Source: Ciona intestinalis
Taxonomy: Eukaryota; Chordata; Ascidiacea; Phlebobranchia; Cionidae
Reading direction: 5' to 3'
Length of the DNA: 64,000 bases
Assembly: GCF_000224145.3 (NCBI RefSeq)
Contig: NC_020177.2
Location: 253,526 to 317,525 of the forward strand
Shown here: piece by piece, positions 14,101 to 24,261 of the stretch
Position numbering within the stretch: position 1 is the first letter of the stretch
Layout of the letters: each line of letters starts with the position of its first letter
The notes under the pieces: generated by a model
The model's input: only the letters and a program-made list of their open reading frames with translations
Databases searched by the model: none
Told to the model about the DNA's origin: nothing
Made by a program: the position numbers and the translations under genes

Positions 14101-17100
14101 GTTGGTACTTGTTCACTTAAACTAGGGATGCTACCATTGTGGCTATGTGTGTTTGGGCGAGACAGTTTCTGCTTGTTAAAACTATTGCTGTCCATATTTC
14201 CGATGGGTACTGGGTTCAAAGCTTGATGCCGCTATTATTGTGGCATATTCAGGTGTATAAGTACAAGAGGTAAAGGTTTTCAACTAAGTGGTCACTAATA
14301 GGTTGCCCAAATTATGGATATCAAACCAAAAAAAAATTGGCCACAAATTGAATACTTCTGCTTATGGATGAGCATACAATGAATGAATTCAGACACCGGT
14401 GACCAAGTTCTGAAACAGTCATGTTGTGTTGGAATATCATGTGACATTCATTGCAATGCTTTGTGTTAGTTATATAACCAGGGTACAAGTCAAGTTACAA
14501 AAACATGGTTGCTTACAAAGTTACATATTCGGAACAAGGAGTGTGAAGCGACATATGGTGCATATTTGGTATTGTGTATTATATTTATAGGAGGCATTGG
14601 AAAAAGAGAAAAAAAGAAGAGAAGAAGAAGAACTGCGAAAGAAAAAAGAAGAGGAAGAGAGAGAACGAAAACAGAAGCAAGAAGAAGAGAACAGAAAAAT
14701 GTAAAACCAAAATATAGTTATTTCATAGGTCCAATATTTTTTCACCTATTAAAAAGTTTTTTTTTTCTAGTTTTTTTAAACGTACTGAAACTTTGTTTAA
14801 GTTTTTTTCTATCTTTAGCAAAGCTGAGATGGAGGAGAAAAGAAAAAAAGAAGCAGAAGAACAACGAAAACGAGATGAACTGCAAAAACAAATGGAGGTA
14901 TGTTGTTTATATAAGCTAATGTTACTCCTTGAAACAAAGCCTAGATATTATTGTCATCAAACATCCTGATTTATGTTACTGTATGACTTAGTGCATTAAA
15001 CATTACAACAAGTTTGTCTCAAATATAATTTGCCTGAAATTTACAAAAAATTATTTGGTTAAAACTATGCATTGTAGCTACAATCTGGTGCTATGAAAAC
15101 GTAACAAACAAAAACCAGGTCCAACCAGTAGTAGTACTGGAGAAATATTTTGCCTGAATGGCATCGTCAGTCTCTTCTTCAAAGAGAATACTAAATCAAA
15201 GCTACAATTTCTATATGATGTACATTACGCTCTTACAGGCACGTTATAATGCTGAGATGGCTGTTAGAAGAGCAGAGGAAGAGAAAAAGTTTGTTCCTTT
15301 TTTCTTTTTCCCTTTTTTAATTCAAGTTTCTATTTTGTTGAAACTAGGTTTTCTACCCTACTAATGTTAATTGTTATGTCATATTGAAGATGTCTATGTT
15401 ATTATTGAAATATTTAAATATATACCATAACACATACAGGGCCATCCTATTATAATATAATATATTTTTGTTATATGTTATTTTGTAAATATTTATTTTA
15501 TGTTTAGGTTTTTTATATTATTTGGAAAAAAAATTTGTTATCAGTTTAGTTTTAATTTTCAAGGTTTCGACAATATAATGTATCTTTTTAATTTATTTCT
15601 ACCTATGTTTTACCTTTAGACGCGCAGTTGAAGAACAAGAAAAACGTGACCGTGAACTTGCGATGCGACTCGCCAAAGATGACGGACACTCTCAACTTGT
15701 TGATGAATTGCCGATGTCTGCAACTGTCATGCAACAGCAAAAGAAGTAAGAATTTTTTAGATAACGATTTTAAAGTGATAACAAGTGATTGTCAACCTTT
15801 GAGTTACACTTATTGTAAAAGTGTTTTTTGTTGTATTGATTTAATGCAACTGCAAAAAAAGTGGGAATTTTATAGATGACTGTGTAGTATGGTGCACAAA
15901 CACAGGTTTTCTGCTCTGTTTAAACATGACAGCCCAAATGTAAGGAAGGATTTTTATCTAAATGTTTCAGTTTTAAACTGTTTAGTCCTTAATGACAATG
16001 CTTATTAACTGTTGAATTGCCCACTACGACGGTTACAAAGCCTTTTCATTGGTGTTGTAAAAGTGTTTTTATTTTATGCAATTACTGTGTGAAACAATGT
16101 TTGTGATATTTAGATTCTTTTCTGTTAAAAAGATAAATTTTAATATACAAACTTTTCCCTAATGATTTCCCCATTCTCACTGTTACTGTAAAAGTATTGA
16201 AGTGTATGAACAGACAGCATGTGAACACAGTTTTGTTGTGTCATTAGTCTGTTTTAATTTTTCAGTGTTTTGTTTTTTCAGTTTATTATTAAGTAGCAAA
16301 AAAAGGTTATAATTTCTTCATTAACCAACAGAGCGATGGCAAGCGGAAGTTCTCCCACTGGTCGTAAAAATGATTTGACGCGTTGGAAATATACAGAACT
16401 ACGAGATGCAATAAACACATCAACTGGTTGGGAAAATATTCAAGTTTTATTCTTTATTTATAACTTTTATTCATCTATTTTCAAAATACTAACAAGACTG
16501 AAGTTAAATGCAAACAGCATTTGTTACAAGTTTTGGATTAAAATGAATGACATGTTTTTCAATTTTTTAAAACTTTTTTCAAGCTTTTCTATTTTTATTT
16601 TTTATAATGGTTTGCGTAATGTGTTTGTAGATATTCAGTTGTTGGAAGAATGTCGTGAAGAATCCATCGTCGATTGAAAGTTACCANNNNNNNNNNNNNN
16701 NNNNNNNNNNNNNNNNNNNNNNNNNNNNNNNNNNNNAATGTTGTGATGCTTAGATTCTTTTCTGTTAAAAGATAAATTTTAATATACAAACTTTTCCCTT
16801 ATGATATTTCCCCATTCTCACTGTTACTGTAAAAGTATTGAAGTGTATGAACAGACAGCCATGTGAACACAGTTTTGTTGTGTCAATAGTCTGTTTTAAT
16901 TTTTCAGTGTTTTGTTTTTTCAGTTTATTATTAAGTAGCAAAAAAAGGTTATAATTTCTTCATTAACCAACAGAGCGATGGCAAGCGGAAGTTCTCCCAC
17001 CGGTCGTAAAAATGATTTGACACGTTGGAAATATACAGAACTACGAGATGCAATAAATACATCAACTGGTTGGGAAAATATTCAAGTTTTATTTTTTATT

Positions 17101-19381
17101 TATAACGTTATAGCTGATCGTGAAACTGTATACTTACTTTTCCTATATGCCTTTGTATAATTATATATTTTATATTTACATATGTTGTTGCTACAAATTA
17201 TTTTCAAATTAGTAATCCTGTATAAATGGTTTGTTTACTAGTTTCCTTTAAGACTTAGCATAATGTGCATGAAGCTTGTGTATGAAAGAGTAAATATAAA
17301 GTTTATTCATCTTATTTAAAAATACTAACAAGACTAAAGTTGAATGCAAACAGCATTTGTTACAAGTTTTGGATTAAAATGAATGACATGTTTTTCAATT
17401 TTTCAAAACTTTTTTCAAGCTTTTCTATTTTTATTTTTTATAATGGTTTGCGTAATGTGTTTGTAGATATTCAGTTGTTGGAAGAATGTCGTGAAGAATT
17501 CCATCGTCGATTGAAAGTTTACCACATGTGGAAGGCAAAGAACAAAGCTCGTAACCAGACACAGGACATGAGAGCCCCTCAAACTGTGGTCGATAATGGT
17601 AAAGTTTAAATTCTTTGCAATAAATTATCTGTTTTTAAACTGTTGTCGCCAAATGTGTAAATACAGTTTTTATTTCTTGACTGTGGTTAAGTATTTTTTA
17701 ACTTTGCGTTTTCAATGTTTTGTTTGATACAGTTTGATTAGGAAGTTATTTTTTTATACTCTCGTATCCATTTTCAAAAGTTGTTGTTATAACTTGATTT
17801 GTATTTCAGAATAAAAAGTTAATTTTATTTTCAATTTTTTTGATTCCAATATATATTTTTTTCAGCTGAAAGACAACCAGTGATGGCAAAGACGATGGCG
17901 GTTCTTCCTGCCAAGTCCGCAGCATCCGCAACATCGGGGAAGATCAACGATCATCGGATGCAAAGATACTTCCGCATCCCATTTATCCGCCCATCAGATG
18001 TTGGACAAGATCCTAATCTTATGAAGAAGGGATGGTGGTACGCTCATTTTGACGGACACTTCATCGTTCGTCAGATGGAATTACATCCCGATAAAGTTCC
18101 TTTGCTACTTGTAGCTGGTAAGTAAAAAACAAATAAAATTAAAAACTAAAGTTAAGATTATATTATTTTATAATACTATAATAATAAAAAAGAACAATAA
18201 AAACACACCTTGTGCCTACTTATGCGTTACCATGTATGCAACTTTATAAAGCGTATTTTTCGTTGGGTGATAATTTGGATAACCAATTATCGACCATTGG
18301 TTTGGGTAATATTTCAATATTTTGGCACACTGTATTTCTATGTTTAAGTCTACATATAGTACAAGTTAAAATCTAGAAGTCGATAGACTGCATATATAAA
18401 TATTTCCAATTAATTGAGAGCAGACATAGCTCTGTACAAAACTTGAAAATGATTTGACTGCTGTGGATTCTTCAGTTCCTATTATTGCACCTGAGTATAA
18501 CCTCCTGTTATTAAAACAACCCCGTAGTTCTCTTCAACCCCCGTATAATGTTTCATGTTGTGTTAAAACAACAGATTCTTACAAATGTTTTTAAAGAAGT
18601 TAAAAAAAACAGTTGTTGGAAGTCGTGAAGCTTATGTTATACTTTGTCTGAAGCTGCTGTGTGTGTTGAAACATACAAAGCAACGATGTCTATAATAAAG
18701 TGTTCACTGATAAGTTGTCCAAATTTACTTCTCTAATTTTTTTTGGACCAAAAATTTATCATTTTTTTAATATCTTTTATATTTCACCAGTTTGCTTAAA
18801 AATTATAAAATGAAATAACATGCTTGCCCACCAGGTAAAGACGACATGCAGATTTGTGAGTTGAGTTTAGAAGACACGGGGTTAACTAGAAAGAAAGGAG
18901 CTGAAGTTCTTCCTCGGGAATTTGAACAGGTTCGTGTAACATATTGAGAGCCATAATTTGATACTAAAAACTGAAACCCATTTTAAAGTAAATATTTTTT
19001 AGAGACCATGTATCTGCAACATGGTATATATGTAATCACACTTAGTTTTGTTTGGTCAATAAAAATACTTTCATTTTCATTAAACCAATAGTTTATATTC
19101 TGGTTGTGATGAATTGGTAAAAGAAACTTTCTTGTGGTGGGGCAAAAGCAGTCATAATCACACAGGTGGCTTGTATACCTCTTGCTTACTCAAAAGCTAC
19201 CATGTTTATAACTTTGTGCCAAAAACAAGAGTTGACAACATATTTTACCAGGTGTTTTACCATTTACATATCTTACCAGGTGTGGAACGCAAATCGGGGT
19301 CGAGAATATTTGCTTGCGGCCATCAACACCAAGCAGGCACGACCAAGTTACGCAACAGCTGCTTTACAAGCTGCACGTTGA
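2178..19381 (+). CDS. MYO6: Unconventional myosin VI heavy chain, complete, 30 coding exons
   Basis: Minus-end-directed actin motor for endocytosis, Golgi traffic and stereocilia. Coding exons: 2178-2294, 2783-2926, 3291-3420, 4971-5132, 5423-5517, 5972-6136, 6967-7044, 7762-7942, 8214-8349, 8506-8663, 8910-9074, 9351-9478, 9769-9864, 10137-10295, 11045-11177, 11592-11722, 11964-12041, 12424-12553, 12862-12952, 13307-13457, 13969-14100, 14591-14700, 14819-14897, 15239-15288, 15620-15745, 16974-17068, 17467-17598, 17866-18117, 18835-18929, 19280-19381. They total 3801 nt with no frame break: 1266 residues, near the family's usual ~1250-1290. The P-loop GESGAGKT lies at residues 151-158, the same numbers as in the mammalian protein. 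Switch II DIAGFE is split between exons 10 and 11. The converter is followed by the class-VI reverse-gear region (exons 17-18), then an IQ motif (about 805-825) and a charged single-alpha-helix run in exons 21-23. The cargo tail has RRL (1087-1089) and WWY (1174-1176), the known adaptor-binding motifs. Start ATG is in context ATCATGG. All introns used are GT-AG. Confidence 0.96.
10429..10497 (+). CDS. MYO6: Candidate extra or alternative exon of myosin VI (23 codons)
   Basis: Between exon 14 (ends 10295) and exon 15 (starts 11045) lies an open 69-base block with a TAG acceptor just before it and a GTAAGT donor just after it. It is in phase 0 at both ends, exactly the phase of the flanking junction. 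It ends in [12 protein letters not shown], which parallels the end of exon 14 ([12 protein letters not shown]) and runs on naturally into exon 15 ([10 protein letters not shown]). This suggests a partial exon duplication next to actin-binding loop 2. Inclusion would add 23 residues; a true swap with exon 14 is less likely because exon 14 is longer. No transcript evidence is available. Confidence 0.45.
16095..16686 (+). other. Duplicated allelic copy of myosin VI exons 26-27 ending at a gap
   Basis: This block repeats 16737-17527 almost exactly: the same exon 26 (copy at 16332-16426), the same intron start and the same start of exon 27 (copy at 16631-16686). In this copy exon 27 has lost single bases relative to the second copy (AATCC for AATTCC, GTTACC for GTTTACC), and it breaks into the N gap in mid-exon. 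The downstream copy is intact and keeps the reading frame, so I used that one in the gene model. Most likely an unmerged contig end or second haplotype, not a real exon duplication. Confidence 0.8.
16687..16736. other. Assembly gap, 50 N
   Basis: Exactly 50 N between the two copies of the exon 26-27 region. A fixed placeholder length is likely, so the true gap size is unknown and could be negative (overlapping contigs). Confidence 0.99.
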
Positions 19382-21117
19382 AGTTATTTTCAAAATCTTA
19401 AAATACTGGCTGAAAAATACTGGCTGAATCATCCTAATCACACTTGCTGTTGGTTTTGGGAAATGTCTTTAAATTGGTCCATAATATTATCCTTTATGAT
19501 TTTATGTTCTAGTTAACATTCTGCAACCAAAACAGCTTCACAATGAAAAGCTACCAATTAACATCACACAAAGAAAGAAAGTGGTGAAATGTCATTATAT
19601 GTTACAGAGTGTTAATTTTAAGACGCTAAATTTAATATAGGCAATTTTAATCTGTAGTTTTTATAAAGTATTTTATAAATTTATCGCATTCCACATCCTA
19701 TAATTTGTGCAATTGAATCAAATACTGTGTGATTTTTACAGTTTAAATTTCTAAATATTTTCATAAAATTACTGTGTTAAGAAGTAGCAATTCTAATTAA
19801 TCTACAATTCATATTTACAAAATAATGCTGGTAAATATCCGTTTCAAATTTCATATGAATATTTTGTGTTAGATTCTAACTATCTAGTTGTGTGCTGAAA
19901 ATTATTTAATAATTTATAATAATTTATAGAAGGTAAAAATATGAATGTTTTTGAAAATTATAAAATTTGAATCACAACCGTTGTACAGAGCCATGTGCGC
20001 TGGTTTGGCCGCAAACCAATTCAATGAAGGAAAACTGGGCTGTAACACTAAAAGTTTATAACTCCATAGTGGTGGTACTTGATTAGTTCATATAATGTTA
20101 GTTGTGTGTGTGTTGTATTAGCTTCGGTACATAAGGGTCTAATTACCATGATTGTGATGAAAGCTTTCTGATTGTAGTGAAAACAAATTGCGCAATAAAT
20201 TATCATAAAGCTTCCTTCTGTTGCAAATGCCTTTATATACAATGACATCTTGCTTTGTCAGCAGATTCACCATAATTAGGGGGTTGATAATATGGTGATA
20301 ATGAAATCAAAGTATTTTGTATTTTAAGTTCCTATTAACGGTTACATTCCTTTGTTTACTTACAAGGTAAATGTGTTATTTTGGTGGAACTAATTTTGTG
20401 TAAAAAAAAAAAACTATAGATGAAAAATTTATCAAAACAAATCATGAAATACACAAACAGTTTTGTTGAAGATTTTCATTGTTTACAAAGCTACAACTGA
20501 TGCATGAGATCTTGGTGTCTCCATGTTGGTTTCAATCTTAGGCAAGACACTTAACGACAATTGGTCCAACCCAGTATTCACTAATAGAAGCCATAGATAA
20601 AAAAATCTCCCCAAAATAATCACTCATACACGACTTTTAAGCTGGCACAAGGTGGAAGAAACAGAACAACTGTGTTATAATAACTGTCGTCGCCCCACCA
20701 TGCGAGGATTTGTAAGTTACATTCATACAATAAAACTGCAGGTAACACCAAGGTGATCCTAGTATGTATAGAGCGGCAACTTTAATATACATTTAGATTT
20801 TCTACTTCTGCCACTAACACTAATATATGCAACTTGTGCCACAGGAGATAGACAATCACTATTTTTTTTGTCTTTGCTTATACGGTAACAAACATTGATG
20901 TGTTATATTGTGGAATAATTAATAAACAACTTATACACATCTTACCTGTTTAACTTTGTAAGTACACGTCCTTTATGATCGCCTTTGTATTGTATCACGT
21001 GTTCATTATTTGTAGCCATTTTATGCTTATGTAGAATCTAAACTAGCAATAAAAAAAATACTTTTGCTGGATTACAAAGCAAGCCAAACTCAACCATTTG
21101 ATTTATCAAGTTAAACG
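19382..21117. other. Region downstream of myosin VI: probable 3'UTR, then repeat DNA
   Basis: There is no supported coding sequence. The first part after the TGA at 19379-19381 is AT-rich and probably 3'UTR. A candidate polyadenylation hexamer AATAAA occurs at 20194-20199, but I cannot confirm the transcript end. A SINE-like repeat follows at about 20505-20735. Confidence 0.5.
20505..20735. mobile_element. SINE-like repeat copy
   Basis: It shares GCAAGACACTTAACGACAA, a CACTAATA motif, then CTGTGTTATAATAACTGTCG and the ATGCGAGGATTTGTAAGTTAC tail with the fuller copy at 24583-24845. It is non-coding. Confidence 0.6.
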
Positions 21118-21677
21118 GGTCCTACTAAAACACGCCCGGTGGGGCCCGGTGGGGCCCGGTGGGACCCGGTGAGGACCCGGTGTTACGAGCCATACTAAAA
21201 CACGCCCGGTGGGGGGCCCGGTGAGTATTTCTTGAAAGGGGAGCTTTCCCTATGCAAGAGCCACCAAAATGCGTGTGTAAAACAGAACTTGTAAAAAAAT
21301 TGGAAGATATTGTCTGTCTTCAAAGCCTAAAGATGGCAATTTTCGGTGATAAAAATTACATTCTTGCTCCGCACGTCATCGCTGAAACAAAATGTGCATA
21401 GGAAATAAAACATGATGATGAAAATGGACACGTAATTCGCAAGTTCTTCAATTTTCGCTCTGCTAAAACGGAAACAAACGTGGGATCGCGCTACTGAGGG
21501 CTTGTCCGAATACGTAAAAGCCTAACACGCTAACTAAAAGACACATCATGTCTAATATTTACATTTTTCGTTTTAAAAGTTACATTGTTCGTCTTTTAAA
21601 GTTTTTAATAATAAAACTTCGATCAAGTATAAGTGTATGTATAGTACTGTGGCCTAAGGTAGGACACTTATAGCACA

Positions 21678-22207
21678 TATAGTAGGGTGGGGTAAGATGG
21701 GACACCTTTTCATTCTGTTTCTCGTCTCATTTGGTAGTAAGCAAAGAACATTCAAAGAATTATAAAACTATATTCTTACGACTCCCATAGACCGTTGTTA
21801 ATTGTTTAAAACACGAACGGAAAATTTGGATCTTATGTGCTAAAGGTGCCCCGTCTCCCCCGTCCTACTATAATATTTAAATATCCTGATCGTGTTTTAA
21901 ACAATTAACAACAGTCTANNNNNNNNNNNNNNNNNNNNNNNNNNNNNNNNNNNNNNNNNNNNNNNNNNAGAACGTTGTTAATTGTTTAAAACACGAACGG
22001 AAAATTTGGATCTTATGTTGTAAAGGTGTCCCGTCTCCCCCGTCCTACTATAATATTTAAATATCCTGATCGTGTTTTAAACAATTAACAACAGTCTATG
22101 GGAGTCGTGAGGACATAGTTTTATAATTCTTTAAATGTTCTTTGCTTACTACCAAATGGGACGAGAAATTGAATGAAAAGGTGTCCCATCTTACCCCACC
22201 CCCTATT
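21678..22207. mobile_element. MITE family A copy nested in the larger transposon, interrupted by a gap
   Basis: It starts TATAGTAGGGTGGGGTAAGA and ends TCTTACCCCACC. The middle holds two copies of the family's internal segment separated by 50 N. Because 21790-21918 is repeated at 21969-22097, the apparent double element is probably a single copy plus an assembly overlap. Confidence 0.7.
21919..21968. other. Assembly gap, 50 N
   Basis: Exactly 50 N. The 129 bp on its left (21790-21918) are repeated almost base for base on its right (21969-22097), so the real sequence may be shorter than shown. Confidence 0.99.
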
Positions 22208-22583
22208 AACAAAATTCAACGAATAAACTTTTGCTAAAAATACAGTTCATTATGTAAGTGTACAACGAAACAAACTTCGTACATCCATAATCAAAGTTAA
22301 TTTTTAAAAAACTTAACTCGGGGGTCTTATTAGGCTAAAAATCTAAATACACGCATCACATTTTGGTGGATCTTGAATAGGGAAAGCTCCCTTTTCAAGA
22401 AATACTCACCGGGCCCCCCACCGGGCGTGTTTTAGTATGACTCGTAACACCGGGTCCTCACCGGGTCCCACCGGGTCCCACCGGGTCCCACCGGGCCCCG
22501 CACCGGGCGTGTTTTAGTATATTTTTTTCCACCGGGCCCCACCGGGCCCCGCCGGGCGTGTTTTAGTAGGACCGAGTTAAACG

Positions 22584-24261
22584 CCATAAGCTTCTAACCG
22601 GTGGTTTACGAAGAGGGAAACTCCCCTACCTGCAACTATATAGCCGCAATTATGGTGCGCTAATAAGATATTAAACGCGAATTGCAACTTTGTTCGGTAG
22701 GGACAAACGTATATTACGTAATGTTCACAAACTAAACATTGTCGTTTTGCAAAACAAAGGCCACAACAAACTATTACTTTATGAACTTTATGTTCCTAAT
22801 AATAACACTGCATGAACCAAATATGAAGTTCAACAAAAGCCAACCGAAGTCACAAGACGTGATATGCGACAAGATTCGACCGACTATTGTAGATAGGGCA
22901 CATGGTAATTTGGGTACTTAACTATGAGCAATCGTATAAAAACCACTACCGTGAACAACAAATAGATGCTAAAATTAACCCAAGCCTTTATCACTGCTCA
23001 ATTAACGAGTACCAACAAACTCGACTCAATTTTAAAATAGAAAGCGAATCTACTTCACTGAAGTTGCCTATACGTGTTGTACAACCTTACACGATAGTTC
23101 GCGCACAATATAATTGCTGCTACCAATGCGCGTTATACACCGAACTAACATTGCAGTATTTGCCAAACGCGTGTTTTGTCCAGTTTAATAATTGCCCAGT
23201 CGATTGTCAATAAAGTGATTTCTTTTACATAACTAGTAAAACTTAGAAATTTTGACATGTACGACAGTCGTGGTTAACATGTTTAATAAACTTATAAATT
23301 TACCGGTGTGCACGAAATTCCTGCATGCCAATATCGAAAACATAGGTTGGTACGCAGCCATCCTCTATTGTTCAAATCGCCCTGTTTAGCTTTGGTTGGG
23401 TACTAGTATGGGCATCTTGTACAAACTGTTAAATAATATGTTAAATAAATATTCCTAACACCTAAATATTTATATTAAGCGACGCGGGATTTATACAAAC
23501 TTATAGAACGACAATAACTCTATGAAAAATGCGTGCCCCAGCACTAGTACAACATTGTGGGGTTTATCGTATGTTTAGAGGCACAATATTTTTTCTCATC
23601 TTTCGACTTAAACTCATAACACGCTCCTTCTTTGACCCGTCCATAAACGCATTTATCCTATATATTGATTAGGTTCTGTACACTTCATCGTTCGTAAGTT
23701 TGTGGCTTTAAATTTGCGTCTTTATGTTTGATATGAATTGACTACAGGAAGCAGCCCACAGGAAGTAGATGAAAACAGAACATTGTTTCCACAAGTCCAT
23801 ACATTCACAGTATATGATATATCACAGCTAAAGGAGCGCAACAATATTAAAAATAATCATACTTACAAAAAACAACAATAAAAATATTCATAAATACGAA
23901 AAAACAATAACAATAGTAATGTATACGAAGAAACAAGAATAACAATATTTATATATACGAAACAAAACATAATAAGATAAAGGAATGTAACTTGCTTTAT
24001 CCCTACTTGGAGGGACGATGACATTTGTTATTTTTTTGTGATTTTACTTTTTTTGACAATTGAGGCAACACATGAAAATACAACCCATAAGCTACTACTG
24101 GGTTGGAGCCACCGTAGCGTCTTGCCTATTCTACGCCCATAGTGGTAGCAGGGTAACGTCTCGCACCTGCAGGTCTATATACCGCTACAGCCAGACGTGT
24201 TAACAATTGAACCACAACGTGAATAAACAACGGATATGAAGCAGAACGTCGGAACAAGATA
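22584..24261. other. No gene seen; intergenic
   Basis: AT-rich DNA between the transposon and the end of the Ras-like gene. An open frame of 103 codons at 22902-23213 has no recognisable motif and no credible splice context. A repeat-like piece lies at about 24070-24235. Confidence 0.5.

Larger units (their letters stand above)
21118..22574. mobile_element. Non-autonomous DNA transposon with long inverted repeats and a 9-bp target duplication
   Basis: The left end starts GGTCCTACTAAAACACGCCC and the right end finishes with its reverse complement (GGGCGTGTTTTAGTAGGACC). The repeated flank AGTTAAACG is present at both 21109-21117 and 22575-22583, which marks an 8-9 bp target-site duplication. 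Each terminal repeat is itself built of tandem CCCGGTGGG and ACCCGGTG units with internal GTGTTTTAGTA blocks, down to an inner motif near AGGGGAGCTTTCCC at about 21238-21251. No transposase is visible. A second element is nested inside at about 21678-22207. The target-site length suits a hAT-like mechanism, but the family is not identified. Confidence 0.85.

Noticed and set aside
14509..14919. 136-codon lysine/arginine-rich plus-strand ORF
   Set aside because: Wrong frame over myosin VI exons 22-23; the true frame gives the Glu/Lys-rich helix with proper splice sites.
16332..16686. Myosin VI exons 26 and 27 as truly duplicated (alternative) exons
   Set aside because: The first copy breaks into an N gap with single-base losses, and the two copies share flanking intron sequence; allelic duplication explains it better.
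22902..23213. 103-codon plus-strand ORF
   Set aside because: No motif, no splice or transcript context; length is possible by chance in this composition.
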